From: Jimgerdemannia flammicorona
Lineage: Eukaryota; Mucoromycota; Endogonomycetes; Endogonales; Endogonaceae
Reading direction: 5' to 3'
Length of the DNA: 25,067 bases
Assembly (NCBI GenBank): GCA_003990745.1
Contig: RBNI01001020.1
Span: forward strand, 1 to 25,067
Positions 10,701 to 19,334 of this stretch are shown here, one piece after another (within the stretch, counting starts at the first letter, position 1; every line of letters begins with the position of its first letter). A program made the translations under genes and the position numbers. Under the pieces are notes generated by a model. That model had not been told where the DNA came from. It searched no databases and saw only the letters and a program-made list of their open reading frames with translations.

Positions 10701-12702
10701 TTGATCTCACTCAAGATAACAGTAAGAAATCAGCCTTCATCACACCTGATATCACCTATATCTATCTGCAAATACTATTTAGAATGTGCAATACTCTAGC
10801 AAGATTTCAGAAATGATAAACAGAGTCTTCAGCAATGAAATTGAAAAATAGCTCTTTATCTATATTGATGATATAATTATCTTCAGCAATACTACATAGG
10901 AATATGTAAACTATATATAGCTAGCTCTCAAGAAGCTCAAGGAGTATGACCTCTATATCAGACTAAAGAAGTATAAGTTTGTAGCTCAAGAAATTACCTA
11001 CCTAGGACACATCATCAATCAGACTAGAATTTATACAGACTGGATAAATATTGAGGCTATTGCAGCCTACCCAAGATTCTGAACAACTACAGAAGTCCAT
11101 ACCATCCTTAGACTAACCTCCTACTACAGAGGATTCATCAAAGAATATTCTATCATTATAGTACCTAAATATGAGCTACTGAAGAAAGAGACCAAGTTTG
11201 AATAAACCAAGAAATATCAAGAAACCTTCAATAAACTCAAGACCAGATTGACCTAAGCACCCATCCTCAGAAGACCAGATTGGAATCTAGAGTTTATCCT
11301 ACAGATAGATATAAGTGCTATAGGACTTGAAACAGTACTAGCTCAGAAGAAAGATAGACATAAATATGTCATCTCTTATATAAGCTGAGGTACCTGCAGA
11401 GCAGAACAGAACTATGAGTTATATAAGCTTAAATGCTTAGGAGTAGTCTGGGCAGTAGACAAGTTCTACTACTACCTAGCTGGGAAATACTTCACTATTC
11501 AAACAGACCATTCTGCTCTCATCTAGCTATTTTATACTCTGAACTCCAAAGAAATATATACCAGATAGATCTACAGACTGCAAGAGTATAACTGTACTAT
11601 CAAATACTGCTCAGGCAGAACTAATATCAATACTGATGTACTTTCAAGAATATCCTGAAATACATACCTCCTTCAAAACTATTCAATATGAATAAGAAGC
11701 TATATTATGAATTAATTAGCTATCTTGGGCAGTAGAAAATACCCAACCACCTTGAACCCTGGACTATCACTATTATCAACTAGACTTGGAATCAATGTGA
11801 ACTAGACAATACTATACTTAGAAAAGGAGAAAAACTCATTATACTAAAATATAAGTATCAAGTAATGAAAGAAGTACACAAACAAGGATACTTAGGAGGA
11901 ATCAATATACATGATAAGGCAAGAAGAATTATGTGGTAGCCTAAGATAGAAAAAGATCTATACCAATTTGTCATAGAGTGTGATAAGTGCCAAAAACAGA
12001 AACAAGATCAGCAAGACCAGGCATCTGGGTTATCAAGAATCAAATCTATTCTCTTCTACCATATTTCAATAGATATCATTAGACAACTACCAGTAACTCT
12101 ATCAGAAACCTACTATATTATAGTTATTTTAGACCTCTTTACTAAATGGATAGAAGCAGGAGTATTATAAGAAGTCAATGCCCTCTCTATTGCTGACTTC
12201 CTGTACTAAAAAATCATCTGCCATTACAAAACACTAGGGCAAATCACCACAGACTGTGATACAGAAATTGTCAACATATTCTCTAAGATAATATATTAGA
12301 AATATAAGATTCTGCACATCAAGACTACTACATATCACCTCCAAGAAAATAGACAGACAGAAAGAACCAATAAGACTCTTAAGAACATTATGACCAAGAT
12401 CTCAGATATATATGAGAATTGAGATAACTACCTCCCAACTACCCTCTCTGTCCTACAAGACATATGGTCATAGAGTACACACTTTACTCCAAGAGAACTG
12501 CTCTTTGGAAAAGAAGATTCTGATGGAACCTTAGCTACAAATCTAGACCTCATGGTCATATAAACTGAAGCCCAAATGGAAAGGACCCTTCTATATGCAA
12601 GATGTCAAGAGAACTATCTTCTGGCTTAGAAAACTCTCAGAGGCTATACTGCCTACCATAGTATACAGGAACAGACTCAAGAAGTACCATGAACCTATAT
12701 AA
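7732..12702 (+). pseudogene. gag-pol polyprotein remnant, copy A
   Basis: Gag begins like copy C (MEMxxPTFYG). The CCHC zinc knuckle is destroyed, with Tyr at former Cys/His places near 8480-8515. The protease DSGAGG motif reads DTTSGY near 9145. The dUTPase-like part (9866-10190) has lost motif II. RT is recognisable from SPWASPIVL and CIDYRKLNAI to YIDD (10861-10872). There is a 1-bp frame change near 10813, just before the restart MINRVF. RNase H shows DISAIG, VVWAVDKF, TDHSAL and GRTNINTDVLSR. Integrase shows ECDKC of the zinc-binding part with one His replaced by Tyr, and then the D, D, E region ISIDII, TDCDTEI and ENRQTERTN. The C-terminal KWKGPF and YRNRLKKYH resemble the GPY/F module. 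It ends at TAA 12700. Many internal stops, at least three frame changes. Confidence 0.9.
9866..10190 (+). other. dUTPase-like domain, copy A (motif II deleted)
   Basis: Comparison with copy C shows a deletion of about 45 bp near 9958 that removes the RSSL motif and shifts the frame. What remains: EMDLAS for motif I; GIINSDYTDEI (9975-10007) for motif III, keeping the Tyr expected there; YDRISQI for motif IV; and EQDFGSI for motif V. Two of these motifs are closer to the dUTPase consensus than in copy C, where the motif III Tyr is a stop and motif V reads GFRSIG. Confidence 0.75.
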
Positions 12703-13057
12703 GAGAAGTAAAATATAATGACTACCTATGAGATTCTACTCTATAAATCATAACAGCATGTGCCATAACTAGCAGACAATCTGTCTGGACCATTCTCTAA
12801 GAGATATAGTCCTAGCAACTACTTTTCTATGAGACTTTCAAAGCCAGAGGAGTTCAAACTATCAACTGATTAATCAAGATCAGAATTAGGCCCTTGCTTT
12901 ATATAAAGAGAGTGACTCTTCACCATTATATCAAAAAATACAAGAAAGATATCAGCCCATAAACACCACTTTATGACCCCCTGTCAGAGGTTATTGGATT
13001 AGCAAATTTTTCCAACTAGACCAATGAATAAGGATATTCAAGAGAAGATCCTTATTC
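12703..13057 (+). other. 3' non-coding part of copy A internal region
   Basis: About 355 bp between the pol stop and the polypurine tract. No domain is recognised; there is no chromodomain signature that I can see. It contains a perfect 10-bp inverted repeat next to the polypurine tract (13026-13035 with 13048-13057). Confidence 0.55.
13026..13057. repeat. Perfect 10-bp hairpin before the polypurine tract
   Basis: GAATAAGGAT (13026-13035) and ATCCTTATTC (13048-13057) can pair around a 12-nt loop. It survives perfectly in an otherwise heavily mutated element. Confidence 0.7.
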
Positions 13058-13067
13058 AGAAGAAAGA
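13058..13067 (+). other. Polypurine tract, copy A
   Basis: AGAAGAAAGA lies immediately 5' of the 3' LTR, the place and composition expected for plus-strand priming. Confidence 0.75.
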
Positions 13068-14670
13068 TATAATGGTGATCTCAGAATAGTGACATCATTA
13101 CAGAAGACAGCCTTTCCTTACAAGCCATCAGATCAGAGTACAAGAAGTGACTCACTCAGGCTATAAGATGAGCAATGATGACCAACTATAAGTCATCATG
13201 ACCATAAGATAGATATCTCAAGGAATATAAAAGAAGAACTAAGAAACCACAGTAGCAGCAACTCAAACAAGACTCATAAATTCCAAAATAGTTCAAAAAC
13301 TCACTATAAACAAAATGCCTGCCACCTGCCAAACCTTAAGGTCTAGAAATTACCAAGACTTCTCAGTTTAAGAAAGGATATTCCAAGATATCAGAGGAGC
13401 TATAAGAACTCTCACTAGAAAGACTTCTAGCCTCAACCTGGGTACTAGTTATACTTACCACTTTATCCTCAACTACTATGAAATATAAATAAGAATTACT
13501 ATCACTACTGAATATCTCTAGATGTGATAGAAATAGGAAATAGGAAACCTCCTCTGCTGGGAATTTTCTCAGATCAGTCTTTAAGAGATATAAGATGTCA
13601 CTCTTATAGATATACATATATAAATTGAGGATAGCCAAAAAGATCCAGCAGGTCTTCAGATATATATCTTGGTCAATCTCTAACTTGGAGTATACCAGAG
13701 TCTCAGACTTCAAGAAATTGTCAGCTCACCATATAAATGCACTAGAGACCATAGTGGTCACAGAAGTCTAATCTACTATCACTCTCAGAAGTGATGAGAT
13801 AGAAGAGTTCTGGAATTCCATCCTTGAGAACAATCTAGTTCAATTTCTGTAAGGATTAATCTCAGTATTCCAAGGTCCCAGTATTTAGATTAGACTTCCT
13901 CAAGATCTCATCTTTATTCTCTTCTTTGTAGAAGAGAACCTTATAGATTAGAGAACCCCTAATCTCCTTGCTCTCCCCACTGCCACTGCTGCTAAATGTG
14001 ATAATGTCATTAGTGATGACATCACTGGTGATGATGTCATTCCACTAATTGACAATATATGCAAAATGCACAATATATATGAAACTTGCAAAATGTATAC
14101 AATATTTACTGATCTTATTTTCTTCAAAGATATTCTGTCTCTAACCTTTAGTCTTAATAATAGTAATGAAGATAAAGTTCTCAGGATTCTGAACTTTCTG
14201 CTCTGAGTTCTTTGTATAACTGTTGAAATTCTTCTGACATTCAAATCTTATACAAAATTGTATAGATACTCAAATTTATACTTATAACTAAAGTTTTCTA
14301 TATTCAAGTGTCTTGTTTATTTAGTTATTGGAATTTATATTTAGTTTTAACTTAGCAACCATTCAATTATATTTTGTATAAATACCTCTCTCATTTTTTT
14401 GAAATAAAGTCAGTAGTTAAGTAGTTAAGTATTCAAACACTCAAGTCTCTAACTACTCAAGAAGTACAGAAGTTCTAGTTCTCTACTCAATTCTAAGCAA
14501 GCAAATCCAGGAGACAATAGAATAGTTTAAAGATAAGAAGTTTGAGTACTATAAGACCTTGGGAAGGTACTTCAATAGAACTTACTTATAAGAAATTTGT
14601 AGTTGGTCTAAGAGATATACCTTAAAAAAAATCTGATATACTTGGAGAACTTAGTGCCTACTATATAATT
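13068..14670 (+). repeat. 3' LTR of copy A
   Basis: Homologous to 5878-7610 without the A-tailed insert. It starts TATAATGGTGATC, the TG end mutated to TA, and ends near CTACTATATAATT, which aligns with CTACTATGTGACA of the 5' LTR. Its presence downstream of pol proves that the unknown reading frame lies inside the LTR and is not an internal gene. TATAAATA is at 14377-14384, followed by GAAATAAAGTC. Confidence 0.88.
13315..14206 (+). pseudogene. LTR-encoded protein of unknown function, dead copy in 3' LTR
   Basis: Same gene as 14915-15736. It opens with ATG-CCTGCC and shares SSLNLGTSYTYHFIL and the FWNSILENN region. It has many TAG/TAA codons and at least one frame change in the first half. 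Its 3' end still reads into LNFLL before TGA, like copy C, but includes about 60 bp that copy C lacks. Confidence 0.8.
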
Positions 14671-14914
14671 ATTGTAACAGTGACCCCAGAATAATGACAT
14701 CAGCACAGGAGACAGCCTTTCCTTGCAAGCCACTAGATTAGAGCATAAGAAGATTATATGGCATATGGGATGAGCAATGATGACCAACTGTGAGTCATTG
14801 TGACTACAGTATAAGCATCCTAAAGAATATAAAATAAGGATCAAGGAACTGCATTAACAGCAATCAACAAGAACCACCAATTCCAAAATAGCTCAAAGAC
14901 TCACCACAAACAAA

Positions 14915-15736
14915 ATGCCTGCTGCCTACCAAACCTCAAGGTCAAGGAACCACCAAGATATCTCAGTTGAAGAAAGGATGTTCCAAGATATCAGAAGAGC
15001 TATGAGGACCCACTCAAGAAGGACTCCTAGTATCAACCTGGGTACTGCAGACCCCTATCACTTTATTCTCTATAGTCATGAAATGGAAACAAGGATCACC
15101 ATTGCTACCAAATGCCTCCAAATGTGGCAGGAGTACGAAATAGGAAACCTCCTCTGCCGGGAGTTCCCACAGGCCAGCACCCAAGAGCTACAATATGCTA
15201 CTCCCATGGACATACATGAAATGAGGACAGCTAAGAAGATCTATCAGATCTTTAGATATGCACTATGGTCAATCCCCAACTTGGAGTATATTAGAGTCTC
15301 AGACTTCAGAGACCTGTCATCCTGCTGTATCAATGCACTAGAAGCCAGGGTGGCTACAGAAGCCCAGTCCACTATCACCCTCAACAGTGAAGAAGTGGAA
15401 GACTTCTGGCATCCCATCCTTCAGGACAATCCAGACCAATTCCTGCAAGGATTGATCTCAGTATTCCAAGGCCCAAGCATCTGGGTTAGATCTCCCCAAG
15501 ACCCCACATTTGTTCCTTATTTTGTAGAAGAGAACCTCATAGACTGGAGAGCTCCAGACCTTATTCCCAATTTTCCTGCCACAGCTGAACGTGATGACGT
15601 CATCGGTGATGACGTCATCCTGCATGACATCGATATACATGAAATGCATGTTCTGCATGACGAATTCGCAGATCTCATCTCCTTCAGTGATGATGATGAT
15701 AATGAAGCACCCATAGTCCTGAACTTTCTGCTCTAA
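14915..15736 (+). CDS. LTR(U3)-encoded protein, unknown function, intact
   Basis: Open for 273 codons from ATG-CCTGCTGCC to TAA. I do not recognise the family. The protein is soluble-looking, without signal peptide or membrane segment. The N-terminal 40 residues are basic (repeated Arg and Ser). A central part is rich in aromatic residues (HFILYS, MWQEYEIGN, FWHPILQDN, VPYFVEENLIDW), and the last 60 residues are strongly acidic with a run of four Asp. The start is supported because the ATG is kept in all three LTR copies. It lies wholly upstream of the LTR TATA box, so in genomic RNA it would sit in the 3' U3, as the sag gene of MMTV does. Copies at 6136 and 13315 are dead. It has no stops although the adjacent gag-pol has 13. 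Confidence 0.75.
   Translation: MPAAYQTSRSRNHQDISVEERMFQDIRRAMRTHSRRTPSINLGTADPYHFILYSHEMETRITIATKCLQMWQEYEIGNLLCREFPQASTQELQYATPMDIHEMRTAKKIYQIFRYALWSIPNLEYIRVSDFRDLSSCCINALEARVATEAQSTITLNSEEVEDFWHPILQDNPDQFLQGLISVFQGPSIWVRSPQDPTFVPYFVEENLIDWRAPDLIPNFPATAERDDVIGDDVILHDIDIHEMHVLHDEFADLISFSDDDDNEAPIVLNFLL
15589..15669 (+). promoter_or_regulatory. CpG cluster with two TGACGTCA palindromes
   Basis: Perfect TGACGTCA sites lie at 15595-15602 and 15610-15617, with 15 bp between starts, inside a stretch with seven CpG. TGACGTCA is the classic CRE/ATF bZIP-binding site. The matching parts of the other LTRs read GATGATATTACTGG and GATGACATCACTGG and have lost the CpG. The stretch also encodes the DDVIGDDVI segment of the U3 protein, so coding and regulatory roles may overlap. 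Function is inferred. Confidence 0.5.
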
Positions 15737-15744
15737 GTTCTTTG

Positions 15745-15881
15745 TTACACTGGATAATGCCAGCACTGGTATTCTCATATAACACTGGATAATACCAGCA
15801 CCGGTATTCTGAGGTGATGCGAAATTGTTCCAGCACTGGCATTTTGATGTGACACTAAATAATACCAGTCCTGGAACTTAG
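15745..15881 (+). repeat. Four-unit 36-bp tandem repeat in U3 of copy C
   Basis: Units begin at 15745, 15781, 15817 and 15852, with a consensus like ACTGGATAATACCAGCACTGG followed by TATTCT. The core CCAGCACTGG is itself a near-palindrome. It lies between the U3 gene and the TATA box. Copy A has only decayed remains (ATTATTCTAGCATTCTG near 7180) and the 3' LTR of copy A almost none. Confidence 0.85.
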
Positions 15882-15944
15882 TAGTTTTAGTTATTGGAAT
15901 TTATATTTAGCTTTATATCTTAGCAACCATTGAATTATATTTTG

Positions 15945-15977
15945 TATAAATATCCCTCTTATTTCCTCTGAAATAAA
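15945..15977 (+). promoter_or_regulatory. TATA box and polyadenylation signal of copy C LTR
   Basis: TATAAATA at 15945-15952 is followed by AATAAA at 15972-15977. The arrangement is conserved in all three LTRs and marks the U3/R boundary region. Confidence 0.7.
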
Positions 15978-16190
15978 GTCAGTCAAGTTCTGGTTTCACT
16001 TATACACACTTCCTTGCAAGCAATCTAAGAGATAACAAGACAGTTAAAGATAAGAAGTTTGAGGACTATAAGACCTTGGGAAGGCACTCCAATAAGAACT
16101 TGCTTATAACAAACTTGAGTTAGTCTAAGAGATATACCTTGAAGAGAATCTGGTATATTTGAAGGACTCAGCGACCACTGAATGACAACT

Positions 16191-16208
16191 TGGTGCCCAT
16201 TGGCTGGT
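16191..16208 (+). other. Primer-binding region, copy C
   Basis: TGGTGCCCATTGGCTGGT begins 3 bp after the LTR end. The TGG start fits pairing with a tRNA 3' CCA. The tRNA cannot be named from memory. Confidence 0.6.
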
Positions 16209-17072
16209 GATTCAAGATGAATCCCTCACTTTCAAGCTGAAAAACGAACAACCCCCACAACAACTACTCTAACTACAAGAGTCATCCCTGCAAGAATTCA
16301 AGACAAGATGGAAATGTGTCCCCCCACATTCTATGGATATACTACTAAAGAGTCAATCCTGACCTTCATTGAAGACTTTGAACAATTTGCCACCATATGA
16401 GCCCTTGGTGTGGATGCTCAATTGGCCCTTCTACCAGTCAGCCTCAGAGGACCTACCAGAGACAAGTTCAATGCAGCCACTATTGCTGGTGCTGATGCAG
16501 TCAAACTTGCCAACATGAAGGTCTTCCTCAGAACAATATATTATACTGAAGAGATCAAGCAAGCTCTCAAGGATCAACTCAATACTATCTGCCAGGGACT
16601 TAGTGAAGATCCCAACTCATTCTATACCTGAATCTGCTACCAGATTGTCTTAGCTGGCTATGATGACTGCCTCAAGGAACAAATAGCAGATTCAATCTTC
16701 CTCAAAGGAGTTCACTCTGAAATTGCTCTAGCAATCTAGTCTACCCCAGCTGCACTGACTCTTGATCAGAAAGTGGTCTTTGCACAGAGATATTGGACTG
16801 CCAGACACCCTGCTGAACACTCAATGGAGAAAATAACTGGCATCAAGATGGAGCCATCAAAGCCAACTAGTATCTTACCTGCCACAGTTGTAAACAGACA
16901 ACCAACCCCATCTACCCTCAAGACAGCCAAAGCTGACCCAGTGGAGAAACTTGTCAAGCAGTTTGGCAAGATGACTGCACACCTTGATGATGTTGTTAGA
17001 GAAGTCTGAAGCACAAACAGGAGCCCAGTATAGAGATTTGCAGCTGCTACAGAAGAATGCAATAACATCACA

Positions 17073-17114
17073 TGCTTCAGATGTGGAGAAGAAGGCCACT
17101 ATGCAAAGAATTGC
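17073..17114 (+). other. Gag CCHC zinc knuckle, copy C
   Basis: CFRCGEEGHYAKNC fits CX2CX4HX4C, the nucleic-acid-binding knuckle of retrotransposon nucleocapsids. All four zinc ligands are intact here and lost in copy A. Confidence 0.92.
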
Positions 17115-18419
17115 ATGACCAAAACGAGATGCAAAGCCCAACTAAGCAATGCTAGCAAAACCAGAGAACAAATCAATGCAGTAGTCATCGAGGAGATTGG
17201 TGACACTGATGATGAAGAATACTACAAGAAGCTCGAATTCTACCCTGCTACTGAAGGTATCAGAACCCACTCCAAGCCCTATGATAAGAAGAGCAACAGT
17301 AAGCCAGTTGGAAGACCAAAGAAGACCCCAGCTGTCACCATTCAAAGCAAGACCCAATCCAAGGAGATTGATCAAGACATGGAGTTAGATGAAGCTGCCC
17401 ACCAAATTATTGAAGGCACTACTTCAGTCTCAGGAGAAAGTGAAAGCAAGAAAGAACAGAAGCTGTGCAAGACCAAGATCCACCAGTATGACATCTACAT
17501 GGACCTCAAGGAACAGAAGATCAATGCCAATTTTGGACAACTAGCTGAAGTCCCCACCTTCAGACAGCAGTTGAGAGTAGGACTTGCAACTACCACCAAG
17601 AATCAAGAGTACAAGATTGTAGAAGCTCACAATGTACAGGAAGAATCTAAGAACTCAGGTGAAGAATCTAAAGACCAGTACAAGACATCAGCCTATACCC
17701 CCTGCCAGATTGAAGACTGTATCTTTGATACTATCATTGATAGTGGTGCTGGAGGATGCCTTATGAGCAAGAAGGCATTTGACTGCCTAGGTTGAGATAT
17801 TGAAGTGTCCACCAAGATAGTCTATGTTACAGCAGACAGTACATGAGCTACCCCACTTGGCAAAATCTGAGAAGTCTCTATCAAGATAGGAGGAGCTACT
17901 ATCCCAGTAGACATGATTGTTACAAGTACCACCAACTATGACATCCTCATTGGCAACCAATGGCTTTACAAGGCCAAGGCCATTATTGACCTCAATGCCC
18001 AGAAGATGCAGATCAACTACAGAGGGAGAAAGGTACGAGTCTCTATCAATGTCCACAAAGGAGTCCTACCAGATATGGAGAAAGGAGATGAAGAAGACAC
18101 AGAGGTCTTTATGCACTTGGTGAACAAGAACAAGAACAAGAGCAAGACACCCAAGCTTACAGATGAGCAGTGGTACAACAAGATCATTGATGGCTATGCC
18201 CCTCAAGGAAGATGTCTCCATAGTACTAGAATGTACTGCTCCGAACACCTGAATGACTGCTGGTCCTGTATCAGTGAAGTCAGGAAAATCTACCAACAGA
18301 AACACAAGCAAGAAGCTGCTGAAGCAAAAAGGAAAGCCAAAGAAGATGACTAGCCTCCAGAGCTTCAAGCTGACAGTAATGATGAGAAGGAACAAGAATC
18401 AGACATCACCCTCAAGGTC

Positions 18420-18830
18420 AAGAAGTTTCACCCCGAAGCTAAGATCCCAGAATACAAGACTGAAGGAGCCATAGGAATAGACCTTACCAGCATTCAAGAT
18501 GCTACCCTTGAACCACAGACCACTACTCTACTTGACACTGGAATTGGAGTCAAGTTATCAGAAAACCATGCCAGAATCATCAAGACCAGGAGCAGTCTGG
18601 CCAAAAGTGAAATCTCAGTTGAAGGAGGAGTAATTGACCCTGATTAAACTAGCAAGATCTTCCTTATAGTCAGAAATCACAACCACACCACCTCCTTCAA
18701 AGTCAAGAAGCATGACAGGATTGGCCAGATGCTGATCCATGAAATCAAGAAGTCCAAGATCATTGAAACCATCAAACTCATCAAGACCAAGAGAAGAGAA
18801 TAAGGCTTTCGATCTATTGGAAGAGGAGCC
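18420..18830 (+). other. dUTPase-like domain in pol, copy C
   Basis: All five trimeric-dUTPase motifs occur in order and at normal spacing: I GIDLTS (18474-18491), II RSSL (18588-18599), III GVIDPD followed by a stop where Tyr is expected (18627-18656), IV DRIGQM (18714-18731), V GFRSIG (18804-18821). Motif I to II is 38 residues and II to III is 13, as in the family. Known enzymes of this fold hydrolyse dUTP to dUMP and limit uracil in new DNA. The domain sits between the protease and RT. Copy A keeps the motif III Tyr and a better motif V (FGSI), so the ancestral element probably had a fully formed domain. This copy has TAA at 18645 and 18801 and cannot make it whole. Confidence 0.82.
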
Positions 18831-19334
18831 TATGCCACCACCAAGATTTCCAAACTTAAGCACAAGAAAGACAAGGACCAGAACAAGCACACATATACTA
18901 TTGGAGAAAACTTTCCCCTGGAGGAATAACTTCTCAAGATCCTGCACCAGAATGAAAGAGTACTTGCTACAGACTTTAGGGATATCCACAATCAAGAACC
19001 CAAGTACTATCACAAAGTTGACACCAGTGATACCAAGCCTATCTACCAGAAAGCCAGACCCATACCACCTGCCTACAGAGAGTGACTGCAAGCAGATCTC
19101 AAAGAAATGAAAGAAGCCGGAATCACCAAGCAAGCTATCAGCCCCTGGGCTTCACCCATTGTCCTAGCCCTGAAGAAAGGAAGTAAGCCTGGAGAGTTTG
19201 CACCAAGACTCTGCATTGACTACAGGAAGCTCAATGCCATCACCAAGACAGACATCTTTCTCTGCTACAATTCACATTATATACACTTTTACAACACTCT
19301 TTCAAGTTGTTTATTGGAGAAAGATACTAAGACA

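Larger units (their letters stand above)
5878..14670 (+). mobile_element. Ty3/gypsy LTR retrotransposon, copy A (complete structure, dead)
   Basis: The order is 5' LTR (5878-7610), primer-binding region (7614), gag-pol remnant (7732-12702), short 3' non-coding part, polypurine tract (13058-13067) and 3' LTR (13068-14670). Domain order is gag, protease, dUTPase-like domain, RT, RNase H, integrase; integrase after RNase H makes it Ty3/gypsy rather than copia. The two LTRs resemble each other more than they resemble the LTR of copy C, so they belong together. The element is heavily mutated: dozens of TAG/TAA/TGA codons at positions that are CAG, CAA or CGA in copy C or expected by family, plus several indels. 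CpG is nearly absent. A target-site duplication is not clear: TATAT precedes the element but the 3' side runs straight into copy C. Confidence 0.9.
14673..16187 (+). repeat. 5' LTR of copy C
   Basis: Begins TGTAACAGTGACCCC and ends AATGACA. About 1.5 kb. U3 (to about 15975) contains a full open reading frame, a CpG cluster with two TGACGTCA sites, a 36-bp tandem repeat absent from the other LTRs, and a TATA box. R-U5 is about 210 bp. Confidence 0.88.
14673..19252 (+). mobile_element. Ty3/gypsy LTR retrotransposon, copy C (5' part, interrupted by LINE)
   Basis: Same family as copy A. It has a 5' LTR (14673-16187), primer-binding region and gag-protease-dUTPase-RT start, and breaks off inside RT just after the CIDYRKLNAI motif, where LINE sequence begins. 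Copy A continues from this point into the rest of RT, which fixes the break near 19252. The remaining 3' part must lie beyond the window, after the LINE. It is less mutated than copy A and keeps more CpG, so it is the younger copy. Confidence 0.9.
16308..19252 (+). pseudogene. gag-protease-dUTPase-RT polyprotein, copy C, truncated
   Basis: One reading frame throughout, broken by 13 stops (16398, 16629, 16737, 17007, 17031, 17793, 17844, 17868, 18351, 18645, 18801, 18927, 19083) but with no frameshift that I can see. Gag has the capsid-like FYGYTTKESILTFIEDFEQF and a CX2CX4HX4C knuckle CFRCGEEGHYAKNC at 17073-17114. A Lys/Glu-rich linker follows. Protease shows DSGAGGCLMS from 17739 and later DILIGNQWL. 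The segment from about 18420 to 18830 is the dUTPase-like domain. RT begins with SPWASPIVLALKKG and CIDYRKLNAI and then stops at the LINE. The ATG chosen (MEMCPPTFYG) is the first in frame near the conserved start; the frame is open further upstream to about 16218, so the true start could lie a little earlier. RNase H and integrase are outside the window. Confidence 0.9.

Noticed and set aside
18615..19133. 172-codon open frame on the minus strand
   Set aside because: Lies antisense to the dUTPase-RT part of copy C, has no domain, and the matching antisense frame in copy A (9963-10331) is explained by the same coding constraint on the plus strand.
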